Shown here in pieces: positions 8,808 through 17,108 of a DNA stretch of 32,566 nucleotides. The stretch comes from Muribaculaceae bacterium. Its GTDB lineage: Bacteria > Bacteroidota > Bacteroidia > Bacteroidales > Muribaculaceae. The position numbers and the translations under genes are program-made. The notes beneath the pieces were generated by a model. The model made no database searches and had not been told where the DNA came from. It saw nothing but the letters and a program-made list of their open reading frames with translations. How positions within the stretch are numbered: the stretch's first letter is position 1; every line of letters begins with the position of its first letter. The DNA lies in NCBI GenBank assembly GCA_017536215.1, contig JAFXHY010000123.1, forward strand, positions 1 to 32,566, read 5' to 3'.

Positions 8808-10976
8808 ATGAAAAAACTATATATTGCAAGTACTGTCGCTGTAGGATTGGCTCTGATGACAGCATGCTCCGACAACCACGAATATGCCCTCGAAGGAGAA
8901 GGTAATTTGGTTTTGACAACCTCTTTCAGCAACGATGTCAAAATCGCTTCTCGCGCATCGCTCGAAGAGGAATTATCGGAGTCTACAATTATTTGGATTT
9001 CAAGTACAAAAGGTCTTGTACGCAAATACGAAGGATTACAGAATCTTCCGGCCGAAGGAATTAAACTTTTAGGTGGCAACTATGTTGCCGAAGCTTGGGC
9101 CGGTGATAGCCTTTCCGCATCGTTCGATGCTAAATATTATAAAGGCCGAGCTCCTTTTACAATTACCTCAGGAACTACCCGAGTAGAGCTCCCCTGTCGA
9201 ATTGCCAACGTCGTTGCTTCAGTTAAATATACTAACGACGTAAAAGAAGTATTGACCGACTACACTCTCACTATCGGTCATGACCGTGGCTCTCTCGAAT
9301 TCATCGGTGATGATGAGCGTAAAGGATATTTCATGATGCCTTCAACCTCAAAAGACCTAACTTGGACTCTATCTGGTAAACTTGCCGATGGCTCTACATT
9401 CTCTAAAAACGGTGTCATTGAAAATGTACAACCCACTACCGAATACATCTTGCATGTCACTTATACTCCAACATCCAACAACGAAGGTGGTGCATTCATC
9501 AATATAGTTATCGATGAAACCACAGTTGACTCTGAGGACGAGATTCTAATCTCTGTAGCCCCCGACATTGTTGGTACAACATTCGACATCAATAAAGGCA
9601 TTGCAGGTCAACCCGGTCTATTTGAAAAGAAATCGGTATATATAACAGCTTCTTCTGCGCTCAAAAGCGTAGTTCTCGAAACCTCTTTGCTCGCCAACAT
9701 TATAGGTGGCAATGATGTTGATTTAATGGCAACAGACGAATCTATTAAAAACACCCTCTCAGCAGCAGGTATTGAATGGTTCTACTCCTACAATGATGTA
9801 GAAGATGTATCCAACTTGAAGATAAACTTCAATGAGGAGTGGCTCAACACTATCCCCGTAGGTGAATACCTTGTAAACATCTCTGCGACCGACAATCAAA
9901 ACAAGAAATCGACAGTAGCGATGCCTATTACGATAACAAATGCCAAAGCAGAAGTTATTGAAGTGAGCAGCAATGCCGCAACAACATGGGCAACACAAGC
10001 TACTATCTATGGTCGCATCCTCGACTCAACTATTACTGAAGCTAATCTTGAATACCGCAAAGCCGGAGGTTCAAATTGGACATCTGCAACAACTACAATC
10101 GACGGAGAAAATCTTTCTGCTATAATAACCGGTCTTACCCCCGGCACTACTTATGAATATCGCGTTGTTTGTGCCGACTTTGAAAGCCCCGCCAAGACTA
10201 TCACTACCGAATCTGCTTTGCAACTAAGCAATGCCGGATTCGAAGGTTGGCAAGAAAGCTCAGGTAGTAGCGCGACCCTCATCTACGCTGCAGGAGATGC
10301 TTTATTCTGGGATTCAGGTAATCATGGCTCTGCATCTCTCAAAAAGCAAGTGACAACGCCCGATGGCACTTACAAACATTCAGGCAATTACTCTGCTTTG
10401 CTCTCTTCTCAGAAAGTAGCTTTCCTTGGCATCGGCAAATTTGCCGCCGGAAACATCTTCATCGGTCAATACCTTAAAACAGATGGCACCGACGGTATCC
10501 TCGGATGGGGTCGTCCATTTGCTTCTCGTCCGAAAGCATTAAAAGGCTACGTACGCTACGAGCCCGGCACAATCAGCTATAACGACTGCTCTATTAGCGA
10601 CAAAAAAGCTGAAATGGAAGCCCACATGGGAGAACCCGACCAAGGCACCATCTACATCATTATTCTTGACGACACTAACAAAATGACTGCAAGTAGCGTC
10701 GATACAGGAAAAGAAAGCACTTGGCCTATCGTTGTTGAAACTAAGAAAGGTCAATTAGTTGATGTAAACCGTAGCAATGTTATCGGTTATGGACAACTAT
10801 TCTTCGATGCTACACAAAGCGACGGAATGATTGAATTTGAAATACCTATCGAATACTTCAGAACCGACGTCAAGGCTGCAAATATAGCCATTACATGTTC
10901 TGCATCTCGATATGGCGACTATTTCTGTGGTGGTGATTCTAAGATGTGGATTGACGATTTCGAACTCGTATATTAA
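8808..10976 (+). CDS. DUF4493-type surface lipoprotein with FN3-like and PCMD-like domains
   Basis: Third paralogue of the operon, 722 residues, starting 2 bp after the previous stop. The signal peptide ends at C20 (MTAC), followed by Ser-Asp-Asn. DUF4493 covers about 28-225, and the shared middle domain about 240-378. A clear fibronectin-III-like domain (about 380-470) contains GLTPGTTYEYRVVC. The C-terminal PCMD-like domain (about 475-722) begins LSNAGFEGW and ends MWIDDFELVY, matching the end of the first gene's protein. A terminator follows directly. The architecture suits an extracellular adhesin or glycan-binding lipoprotein, but no substrate can be named from sequence. Confidence 0.85.
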   Translation: MKKLYIASTVAVGLALMTACSDNHEYALEGEGNLVLTTSFSNDVKIASRASLEEELSESTIIWISSTKGLVRKYEGLQNLPAEGIKLLGGNYVAEAWAGDSLSASFDAKYYKGRAPFTITSGTTRVELPCRIANVVASVKYTNDVKEVLTDYTLTIGHDRGSLEFIGDDERKGYFMMPSTSKDLTWTLSGKLADGSTFSKNGVIENVQPTTEYILHVTYTPTSNNEGGAFINIVIDETTVDSEDEILISVAPDIVGTTFDINKGIAGQPGLFEKKSVYITASSALKSVVLETSLLANIIGGNDVDLMATDESIKNTLSAAGIEWFYSYNDVEDVSNLKINFNEEWLNTIPVGEYLVNISATDNQNKKSTVAMPITITNAKAEVIEVSSNAATTWATQATIYGRILDSTITEANLEYRKAGGSNWTSATTTIDGENLSAIITGLTPGTTYEYRVVCADFESPAKTITTESALQLSNAGFEGWQESSGSSATLIYAAGDALFWDSGNHGSASLKKQVTTPDGTYKHSGNYSALLSSQKVAFLGIGKFAAGNIFIGQYLKTDGTDGILGWGRPFASRPKALKGYVRYEPGTISYNDCSISDKKAEMEAHMGEPDQGTIYIIILDDTNKMTASSVDTGKESTWPIVVETKKGQLVDVNRSNVIGYGQLFFDATQSDGMIEFEIPIEYFRTDVKAANIAITCSASRYGDYFCGGDSKMWIDDFELVY

Positions 10977-11006
10977 TAACCTAAATTATACGCATAAACT
11001 CAATTC

Positions 11007-11042
11007 GGGAGGTGGCTAATTATGTCACCTCCTTATTTTTTT
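11007..11042 (+). terminator. Terminator of the DUF4493 operon
   Basis: A 7-bp stem GGAGGTG (11008-11014) / CACCTCC (11026-11032), extended by a G-T pair, with an 11-nt loop. It is followed by TTATTTTTTT. It lies 30 bp after the third lipoprotein gene. Confidence 0.85.
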
Positions 11043-11098
11043 ACCATTTTCGCCGCTTCGTATTTGCCGAAGCATTATAGGGATTTTTATTGATTAAT

Positions 11099-11129
11099 TT
11101 TGTATCACGGCTTAAAATGCGTAAATTTG
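11099..11129 (+). promoter_or_regulatory. Promoter of the LptF/G - ribBA unit
   Basis: TTTG (11099-11102), a 19-bp spacer and TAAATTTG (11122-11129) match the Bacteroidetes consensus exactly. The transcription start would be near 11136, giving a leader of about 37 nt. Confidence 0.75.
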
Positions 11130-11172
11130 CAATCGTAATTTTCAATTTAATTAAAATTACAACTTATTTTAG

Positions 11173-13008
11173 ATGTACCGACCAAAACGACTATATACGT
11201 TCATGTTGCAAACATTTCTTCCGGTGTTTGCCATGACGTTTTTTATTTGTCTGTTTATTGTATTAATGCAATTTCTATGGCGATATATCGACGACCTCGT
11301 TGGAAAGGGATTGGATATAGCCACTATCGGCGAACTATTTTTCTATGCGGCTTTAACAATGGTGCCCATGGCGTTACCATTGGCCATATTGCTTGCTTCG
11401 CTAATGACATTTGGCAACCTTGGAGAAAAATTTGAGTTAACAGCAATGAAGGCATCGGGAGTATCATTGCTCAAAACCATGCGTCCGCTAATCATCTTAA
11501 TATTACTTATAGCCGGAGGCGCATTCTTCTTCCAAAACAACGTCTTGCCTATTGCTCAGGTGAAAATGTACTCTCTTCTCTACTCTATGAAGCAGAAATC
11601 TCCTGAAATGGAAATCCCGGAGAAAGCTTTCTATGACCAAATTCCGGGCATCAATATATATGTCGATGAAAAAGACAAAGTCACCGGCACCCTTTATGAA
11701 CTGATGATCTACGACATGAGTGGTGGCTCCGACAACACTCGCATTATCGTTGCCGATTCAGGGAAAATATCTCTTACCCCGGATAAGACTAAACTTTTGC
11801 TCAACATATACCAAGGAGAGCAATTTGAGAACTTACGTTCCACCACAGCAGGAGTCCAATCCAACAATCTCCCCTATCGTCGCGAAACATTTGCACAGAA
11901 AGACATTATGATTTCTTTTGACGCAAATTTCAATCGCATGGATGAATCCACAATGCGCAAGCAATACGTAGGGAAAAACATTACAGAATTAAATGCTACT
12001 ATCGACTCTGTGCAAGCTCGCGTTGACAGCGTAGGAAAAATCTACTCAACAGAAATTAAAGAGAAGCCATATTTTGCAATTCAATATTACCGACCTATCT
12101 ACACCGACTCCGGAAGCCGATTGGTCAAACAACCCGAAATAGCAATGGCTATGCCTCTCGATATCGACTCACTCTTCCACAACAATGCCAACCTCGACGA
12201 AGCTTCCATTATAAACCAAGCCCTATATAAAGCTCGTACGTTCAAAATGGACTACGAATATAAAAGCAAACTAATGGAAGAAGATCGCAAATCGATACGT
12301 CGCCACGGCATCGAATTGCAAAAGAAATTCACTCTTTCCTTTGCTTGCATTATCTTCTTCTTTATCGGAGCACCTCTCGGAGCAATCATTCGTAAAGGGG
12401 GTATCGGGCTGCCTTTGGTCGTTTCTGTAATATTATTTATCATATACTATATTATCGACAACACCGGCTATAAAATGGCTAAAGACGGGCGTATAGGTGT
12501 ACTTGAAGGAATGTGGTTAAGCTCATCTGTTCTACTTCCTTTGGGCATATTCTTCACCTACAAGGCGGTCCATGATTCCGGAGTATTCAACATCGATGCA
12601 TATAAAGCTCTTTGGGCACGAATTACTGGGAAACACAAACGCTCACTTGAACCGAAAGAATTCACACTTGATGAAGTGACTCCGGATGGCGCAATCAACG
12701 TTATAACTGCTTTCAACAACGATTTGAATGAATTTCGAATATCGTACTCCAAAATGTTTATACTGAAAAAATTGATAGTAAAAATATTTGGAACTAAACA
12801 ATCTGCCGAGTGCTTGCGTTCAATGAATGTGCTTATTGATTATCTCTCCAACTCGCGCAATCACTATGTAATTTCGATTTTAAATAAATATCCATATAAA
12901 ATAAGTCCACGCGATTTCAACCAACTTTCCGACAACAACGAGCAGTTATTACAATGGTTTAACAACGAAGTTGAGAAACAATCACGTGAAAATATAACAT
13001 TAAACTGA
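11173..13008 (+). CDS. LptF/LptG family permease (YjgP/YjgQ)
   Basis: Inner-membrane subunit of the lipopolysaccharide transporter LptBFG, which extracts LPS from the inner membrane for passage along the Lpt bridge. Transmembrane segments are visible at about 14-36, 54-80 and 103-121. A periplasmic beta-rich domain follows (about 130-370), and then three more segments (about 384-405, 412-430, 448-466). The stretch [19 protein letters not shown] (80-98) is the typical cytoplasmic coupling region that contacts LptB. Family members are often about 360-480 residues; this one has 611, with a 145-residue hydrophilic C-terminal tail after the last membrane segment. I cannot tell whether it plays the LptF or the LptG part. 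ribBA begins 11 bp downstream. Confidence 0.9.
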   Translation: MYRPKRLYTFMLQTFLPVFAMTFFICLFIVLMQFLWRYIDDLVGKGLDIATIGELFFYAALTMVPMALPLAILLASLMTFGNLGEKFELTAMKASGVSLLKTMRPLIILILLIAGGAFFFQNNVLPIAQVKMYSLLYSMKQKSPEMEIPEKAFYDQIPGINIYVDEKDKVTGTLYELMIYDMSGGSDNTRIIVADSGKISLTPDKTKLLLNIYQGEQFENLRSTTAGVQSNNLPYRRETFAQKDIMISFDANFNRMDESTMRKQYVGKNITELNATIDSVQARVDSVGKIYSTEIKEKPYFAIQYYRPIYTDSGSRLVKQPEIAMAMPLDIDSLFHNNANLDEASIINQALYKARTFKMDYEYKSKLMEEDRKSIRRHGIELQKKFTLSFACIIFFFIGAPLGAIIRKGGIGLPLVVSVILFIIYYIIDNTGYKMAKDGRIGVLEGMWLSSSVLLPLGIFFTYKAVHDSGVFNIDAYKALWARITGKHKRSLEPKEFTLDEVTPDGAINVITAFNNDLNEFRISYSKMFILKKLIVKIFGTKQSAECLRSMNVLIDYLSNSRNHYVISILNKYPYKISPRDFNQLSDNNEQLLQWFNNEVEKQSRENITLN

Positions 13009-13019
13009 GATTTTTTAAT

Positions 13020-14231
13020 ATGAGTGATATAAAATTAGATAGAATAGAAGATGCCATCGCTGATTTTGCTGAAGGCAAAATGGTAATTGTCGTTGATGAC
13101 GAGGACCGCGAAAACGAAGGCGACCTCATCGTTGCTGCCGAAAAAATCACCCCTGAGCAGGTTAATTTTATGCTAAAAAACGCTCGTGGAGTTCTTTGTA
13201 CACCTATGACAATCTCACGTTGCCGAGAGTTGGAACTTCATCACCAAGTCGACAACAATACTTCAGTGCTTGGCACACCTTTTACTATCACTGTTGACAA
13301 ACTTGAAGGATGCAGCACAGGTGTGTCAATCAACGATCGTTGTGCCACCATTCGTGCTCTCGCCGACCCCAATTCTACTGCAGCTACATTCGGCCGTCCC
13401 GGACACATCAGCCCCCTTTATGCACAAGATGCGGGTGTGTTGCGTCGTTCCGGACACACTGAAGCCGCCGTTGACCTTGCTCGTCTTGCCGGATTACAAC
13501 CGGTTGCTGCTTTAATGGAAATAATGAGCGATGACGGTTCGATGGCCCGTTTACCGGAGTTACATAAGAAATCTATTGAATGGGGGTTAAAGCTCATTTC
13601 TATAAAGGATTTGATTGCTTATCGCAACGCTCGTGAAAGCCTTGTTGAAAGAGGTGTTGAAGTTGATATGCCTACGAAATATGGTCATTTCCGCCTTATT
13701 CCATTCCGACAGAAAAACAATGGCATGGAGCATATCGCGCTCATAAAAGGTGATATTACAACACCACAACCTGTTCTTGTCAGAGTTCACTCTTCGTGTG
13801 CCACCGGCGACATTTTCGGTTCAAAACGTTGCGACTGTGGCGACCAACTACACAATGCACTCCAACAAATTGAGAAAGAAGGTCGCGGAGCTTTAATCTA
13901 CCTCAACCAAGAAGGGCGTGGCATTGGCTTAATGGACAAAATCCATGCCTACAAACTTCAAGAGGAGGGGCACGACACCGTTGAAGCTAATCTTTTATTG
14001 GGGCATAAAGCTGATGAACGCGACTACGGCGTTGGTGCTCAAATTCTTCGCAGCCTCGGCATTACAAATATGCGACTAATGACCAACAACCCGGTAAAAC
14101 GTATCGGACTTGAAGGATATGGACTTAATGTAGTTGAAAATGTACCAATTGAAATAGAGCCTAACATCTACAATCGCAACTACATGAGTGCAAAGAAAAA
14201 CCTCATGGGTCACAACCTTCATAAGCTATAA
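13020..14231 (+). CDS. ribBA: Bifunctional 3,4-dihydroxy-2-butanone-4-phosphate synthase / GTP cyclohydrolase II
   Basis: Makes both starting precursors of riboflavin: RibB converts ribulose-5-phosphate to dihydroxybutanone phosphate, and RibA opens GTP. The RibB half (about 1-200) shows [12 protein letters not shown] (26-37) and [17 protein letters not shown] (142-158). The RibA half (about 205-403) shows [20 protein letters not shown] with the zinc cysteines C260, C271 and C273, then EGRGIGL (298-304). Both catalytic halves look intact, and the length of 403 is normal for the fused enzyme. The gene lies 11 bp after the Lpt permease gene with no promoter between them, so they are probably co-transcribed. 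I see no FMN riboswitch upstream. A bidirectional terminator follows. Confidence 0.96.
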   Translation: MSDIKLDRIEDAIADFAEGKMVIVVDDEDRENEGDLIVAAEKITPEQVNFMLKNARGVLCTPMTISRCRELELHHQVDNNTSVLGTPFTITVDKLEGCSTGVSINDRCATIRALADPNSTAATFGRPGHISPLYAQDAGVLRRSGHTEAAVDLARLAGLQPVAALMEIMSDDGSMARLPELHKKSIEWGLKLISIKDLIAYRNARESLVERGVEVDMPTKYGHFRLIPFRQKNNGMEHIALIKGDITTPQPVLVRVHSSCATGDIFGSKRCDCGDQLHNALQQIEKEGRGALIYLNQEGRGIGLMDKIHAYKLQEEGHDTVEANLLLGHKADERDYGVGAQILRSLGITNMRLMTNNPVKRIGLEGYGLNVVENVPIEIEPNIYNRNYMSAKKNLMGHNLHKL

Positions 14232-14270
14232 ACATATTCCTCTAAATTTGAATTTTGTAACACGATAATA

Positions 14271-14308
14271 AAAGAATGGCTGATATTTTACAATCAGCCA
14301 TTCTTTTT
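14271..14308. terminator. Bidirectional terminator between ribBA and the AraC-type regulator
   Basis: A 14-bp perfect stem (14271-14284 and 14293-14306) with an 8-nt loop. It has A-rich sequence on the left and TTTTT on the right (14304-14308), so it can end transcription from both convergent genes. Confidence 0.9.
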
Positions 14309-14361
14309 ATCCTAAAATTTATATTTATAGGATTCTTATACCCCCGGGACCTATGCTCTCG

Positions 14362-15258
14362 TCAAAATTCCATTGAGTAGGCTTTATTTCGGAACGCAAG
14401 AGGCGACATATTCATGCGCGACTTAAAATATTTCCCGAAAAAAGATTGATTCACGAATCCCATCATGCCACTTATCTGATTGATTGATAAATCAGTTGTC
14501 TCAAGCAAGCGACGTATTTCATTGAGTACATAATAATCAATCCAATCGCTCGGCGGGCGATTACTTATTTCTTTGACCACTGCCGACAAATGTTTTGCCG
14601 ACACACCTAATCTATCTGCGTAAAATTTAACCGACCTCTCTCTTTTAAAATTATTCTCTACTTCAACTATAAATTTAAAAAATAGAGTGTCGGCACGACT
14701 ACATTGCGTATTTATACTACCTTGAATGCGTTTTGAATAATTGTTCAACGTTTCACAGAATACACCTTCACACAATTTAGCAACAACTAACGAATCAAAA
14801 TGGTTATCCGACTTGGGTAGCTTATGCTTTAAAAGGTTCGTAAATAATACCAATGTTTCAAACTCAGTAGCATCAAGTTGTATGATTGGATTATCCTTAT
14901 AATAGTACATACAAACAAGAATACGCGACATCAACGGCAACATATTAGTAAAATTTGATATCGCGGCTGATATCAACATCCCTTCAAAGTCGTCCGACGG
15001 AGTGAATTTTCGCACCAAATGTCCGGGCAATAATACTAATATCGAACATGGTATAAGTTTTACCGTCGTCATATCGTAACCAAGTTCAAGCGATCCCTTC
15101 GTACAAGCCACTAAAATTATAGTATGAGTCTTGCGAGGGAACATAAACTTTTCATTTACCTTATCTACCGAGTCGAGTACGGCAAGAAAAGAATTCCATC
15201 CGGCTTGATTATTGTTGAGCAACGAAATATTAGACTGAGTCAAGGATTGGGTATCCAT
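14362..15258 (-). CDS. AraC family transcriptional regulator
   Basis: DNA-binding regulator of 298 residues. The N-terminal part (about 20-180) fits a cupin-like sensing domain but has no diagnostic motif. The C-terminal 100 residues form the two-helix-turn-helix AraC domain: FYADRLGVSAKHLSAVVKE is the first HTH and INQISGMMGFVNQSFFGKYF the second, followed by the typical family ending MSPLAFRN. I start at the ATG at 15258; a TTG at 15318 would add 20 residues but lies upstream of a promoter-like TACTTTAG (15303-15296 read leftward). The gene is divergent from the DUF6377 regulator gene. An imperfect palindrome at 15330-15350 between them could be its operator. The effector is unknown. Confidence 0.85.
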   Translation of the reverse strand: MDTQSLTQSNISLLNNNQAGWNSFLAVLDSVDKVNEKFMFPRKTHTIILVACTKGSLELGYDMTTVKLIPCSILVLLPGHLVRKFTPSDDFEGMLISAAISNFTNMLPLMSRILVCMYYYKDNPIIQLDATEFETLVLFTNLLKHKLPKSDNHFDSLVVAKLCEGVFCETLNNYSKRIQGSINTQCSRADTLFFKFIVEVENNFKRERSVKFYADRLGVSAKHLSAVVKEISNRPPSDWIDYYVLNEIRRLLETTDLSINQISGMMGFVNQSFFGKYFKSRMNMSPLAFRNKAYSMEF

Positions 15259-15329
15259 TAATTTATGCCTGTTAGTATTTTTTGTAATTACTTTGCTAAA
15301 GTACGAATTTTTATCCAATTCTCCTAACT

Positions 15330-15350
15330 ACTTGCTAAGTTTAGGCAAGT
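15330..15350. promoter_or_regulatory. Operator-like inverted repeat between AraC and DUF6377 genes
   Basis: ACTTGC (15330-15335) and GCAAGT (15345-15350) are exact inverted repeats. With one extra C on the right arm the symmetry runs inward as ACTTGC-TAA / TTAG-GCAAGT, about 20 bp in all. It lies close upstream of the presumed start of the AraC-type gene, a plausible autoregulation site. No binding data can be seen in sequence. Confidence 0.4.
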
Positions 15351-15460
15351 TAATTCTAAAAATCCCAACCTGAAATTATGCATTATTCCTCTAAATATGT
15401 CGATTTAAACCATAATTTTAAAGTTTTTGTAATTTTCTTAAATTTGTTGTAAAAATTTTG

Positions 15461-15468
15461 TATTTTTG
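15461..15468 (+). promoter_or_regulatory. -7 box of the DUF6377 gene; decides the start codon
   Basis: TATTTTTG matches TAnnTTTG. Transcription would begin near 15475, so the in-frame TTG at 15466-15468 lies inside the promoter and cannot be the start. The ATG at 15493 remains. I find no well-placed -33 TTTG. Confidence 0.5.
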
Positions 15469-15492
15469 CCATATACCTATTTTTTTGTCTGG

Positions 15493-17067
15493 ATGGACCG
15501 ATTGTTAACCTTAATTTGCTTACTCTGTATAAGCACAGCCTCATCCTTTGCTATTAATGTATCAAAGGGCGATGTAGAAAAAGAATTAGAACAACTTGAC
15601 AATGAGATTGCCAAGCGTTCTGTTTATATCAAAGCTCGAGAAGCGCGTATTGACTCATTACGCAATAAGATTACCGAAAACGTAACCGGCTCGCGATTGC
15701 TTGAACTCACCATGGAGATTGGTGATTTATACAGTTCCTTTAATAATGATTCTGCAATTACCTACTATCAAAAAGGTCAAGAAAAAGCATTAGAATTTGA
15801 AGACACAATTAAAGCCTTTCGATTTCAAGTTAAATGCGCATCTCTTCGTCCATTATCCGGATTCATCGATGAAGGAGTTAAAGAATACGAAAGCATCGAC
15901 GCATCTAATTTGCCTATCGAAGAATTGGAATTATACTATAATACCGGTCGGCAACTTTATTCCTATATTGCTTCCTCATTCGTCAATTATCCCAAAGCCT
16001 ACAATTATTGGAATGAAAAAGTAAAACTAAAACGCGACTCTTTACTCGGAGTGCTTAAACAAGGCTCTCAAACCTACGACCTCAATTATAGTGAAGCCCT
16101 CATCGAAGCCGGAGAATTTAAAAAAGCAAAAGTTGTCCTTGTCGACCTTTTGGACCACACCACCCCCAATAGTAATATTAATGCTCGTGCATGTCATATG
16201 CTTTCTACTATTGCGAGGATGAATGGAAACAAAGAAGAACAAACTTATTATTTGGCAAAATCTGCTATCGCCGACATAAAAGGCGCTGTTAGAGAGGTTA
16301 TGTCCCTACAAGAGCTCGGCAATATTATGTCGGACCATAAAGACATCAATCGTGCATATTTATATCTCTCGGAAGCTCTTTCCAGTGCAGTAGAATGTAA
16401 CGCAACAATGCGTATCGTGCAAACTTCCGCCTCTCTTCCTCTTATTCAAAAAGCTCACTCGGCTCAAATTGAATCATGGCGAAATCTAATGTATTTCGTC
16501 ATAGGTTGTATAATTATAATCTTGATTATTCTGGTAATCACCCTCCTTGTGCTTCGAAAACAGATGCGTAAGCAATCTATGCTAAAAGCTAAAATTCAAG
16601 GAGCCAATCAAGTAAAAGAAATTTATATCAGTCAATTCTTCCGACTCTGTGCAATGTATATCGACAAGCTGAACCAATTCTGCAAAATTGCTAATCGCAA
16701 AATCTCATTGGGGCAAGTCGACGACCTTTACAAAATCACTAAGTCAGGCAAACTTGTAGAGGAACAAAGCGAAGAATTCTACAAACTTTTCGACGACGCT
16801 TTCCTTCACATCTACCCCACTTTCATCGAAGATGTAAACGCTCTTCTCAAAGAAAAAATAGTACTCAAAGAAGGCGAACTTCTCAACAACGATTTCCGTA
16901 TCTTGGCATTTATGCGTTTGGGACTTGAGGACACCAATCAAGTGGCTCTAATTCTCAACTACTCTGTAAACACAATCTATGCCTATCGCAACAAACTGCG
17001 TAACAGAGCTTACGACCGCGACAACTTCGAAAAGGATATCATGTCAATCGGCGCTATCAATGAATAA
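15493..17067 (+). CDS. DUF6377 membrane-anchored regulator (TPR-like, HTH-type C-terminus)
   Basis: Protein of 524 residues. An N-terminal signal peptide (MDRLLTLICLLCISTASSFA) is followed by a coiled region with KELEQLDNEI, a TPR-like helical periplasmic part to about 325, one membrane segment (about 332-354), a basic LRKQMRKQ stop-transfer and a cytoplasmic part. The last 60 residues, with LNNDFRILAFMRLGLED and YSVNTIYAYRNKLRNRA, match the helix-turn-helix-like end typical of Bacteroidetes DUF6377 regulators. The topology suggests it senses a periplasmic signal and acts on DNA or RNA polymerase while membrane-bound. The ATG at 15493 is chosen because the earlier TTG lies within the promoter. 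It is divergent from the AraC-type regulator and convergent with mutL. The target genes are unknown. Confidence 0.8.
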   Translation: MDRLLTLICLLCISTASSFAINVSKGDVEKELEQLDNEIAKRSVYIKAREARIDSLRNKITENVTGSRLLELTMEIGDLYSSFNNDSAITYYQKGQEKALEFEDTIKAFRFQVKCASLRPLSGFIDEGVKEYESIDASNLPIEELELYYNTGRQLYSYIASSFVNYPKAYNYWNEKVKLKRDSLLGVLKQGSQTYDLNYSEALIEAGEFKKAKVVLVDLLDHTTPNSNINARACHMLSTIARMNGNKEEQTYYLAKSAIADIKGAVREVMSLQELGNIMSDHKDINRAYLYLSEALSSAVECNATMRIVQTSASLPLIQKAHSAQIESWRNLMYFVIGCIIIILIILVITLLVLRKQMRKQSMLKAKIQGANQVKEIYISQFFRLCAMYIDKLNQFCKIANRKISLGQVDDLYKITKSGKLVEEQSEEFYKLFDDAFLHIYPTFIEDVNALLKEKIVLKEGELLNNDFRILAFMRLGLEDTNQVALILNYSVNTIYAYRNKLRNRAYDRDNFEKDIMSIGAINE

Positions 17068-17108
17068 TGATTAGCGTTACATTTCCACTACTATCTCATT
17101 AATCTTCG

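Noticed and set aside
11055-11073. Small hairpin GCTTCG-TATTTGC-CGAAGC upstream of the Lpt permease gene
   Set aside because: Only 6 bp and no T tract; a proper terminator lies just before it. It may have a role but nothing supports one.
15258-15318. TTG start that lengthens the AraC-type regulator by 20 residues
   Set aside because: It lies upstream of the only promoter-like box, and the added residues are not typical of the family. An ATG with an AGG sequence about 10 nt upstream is available at 15258.
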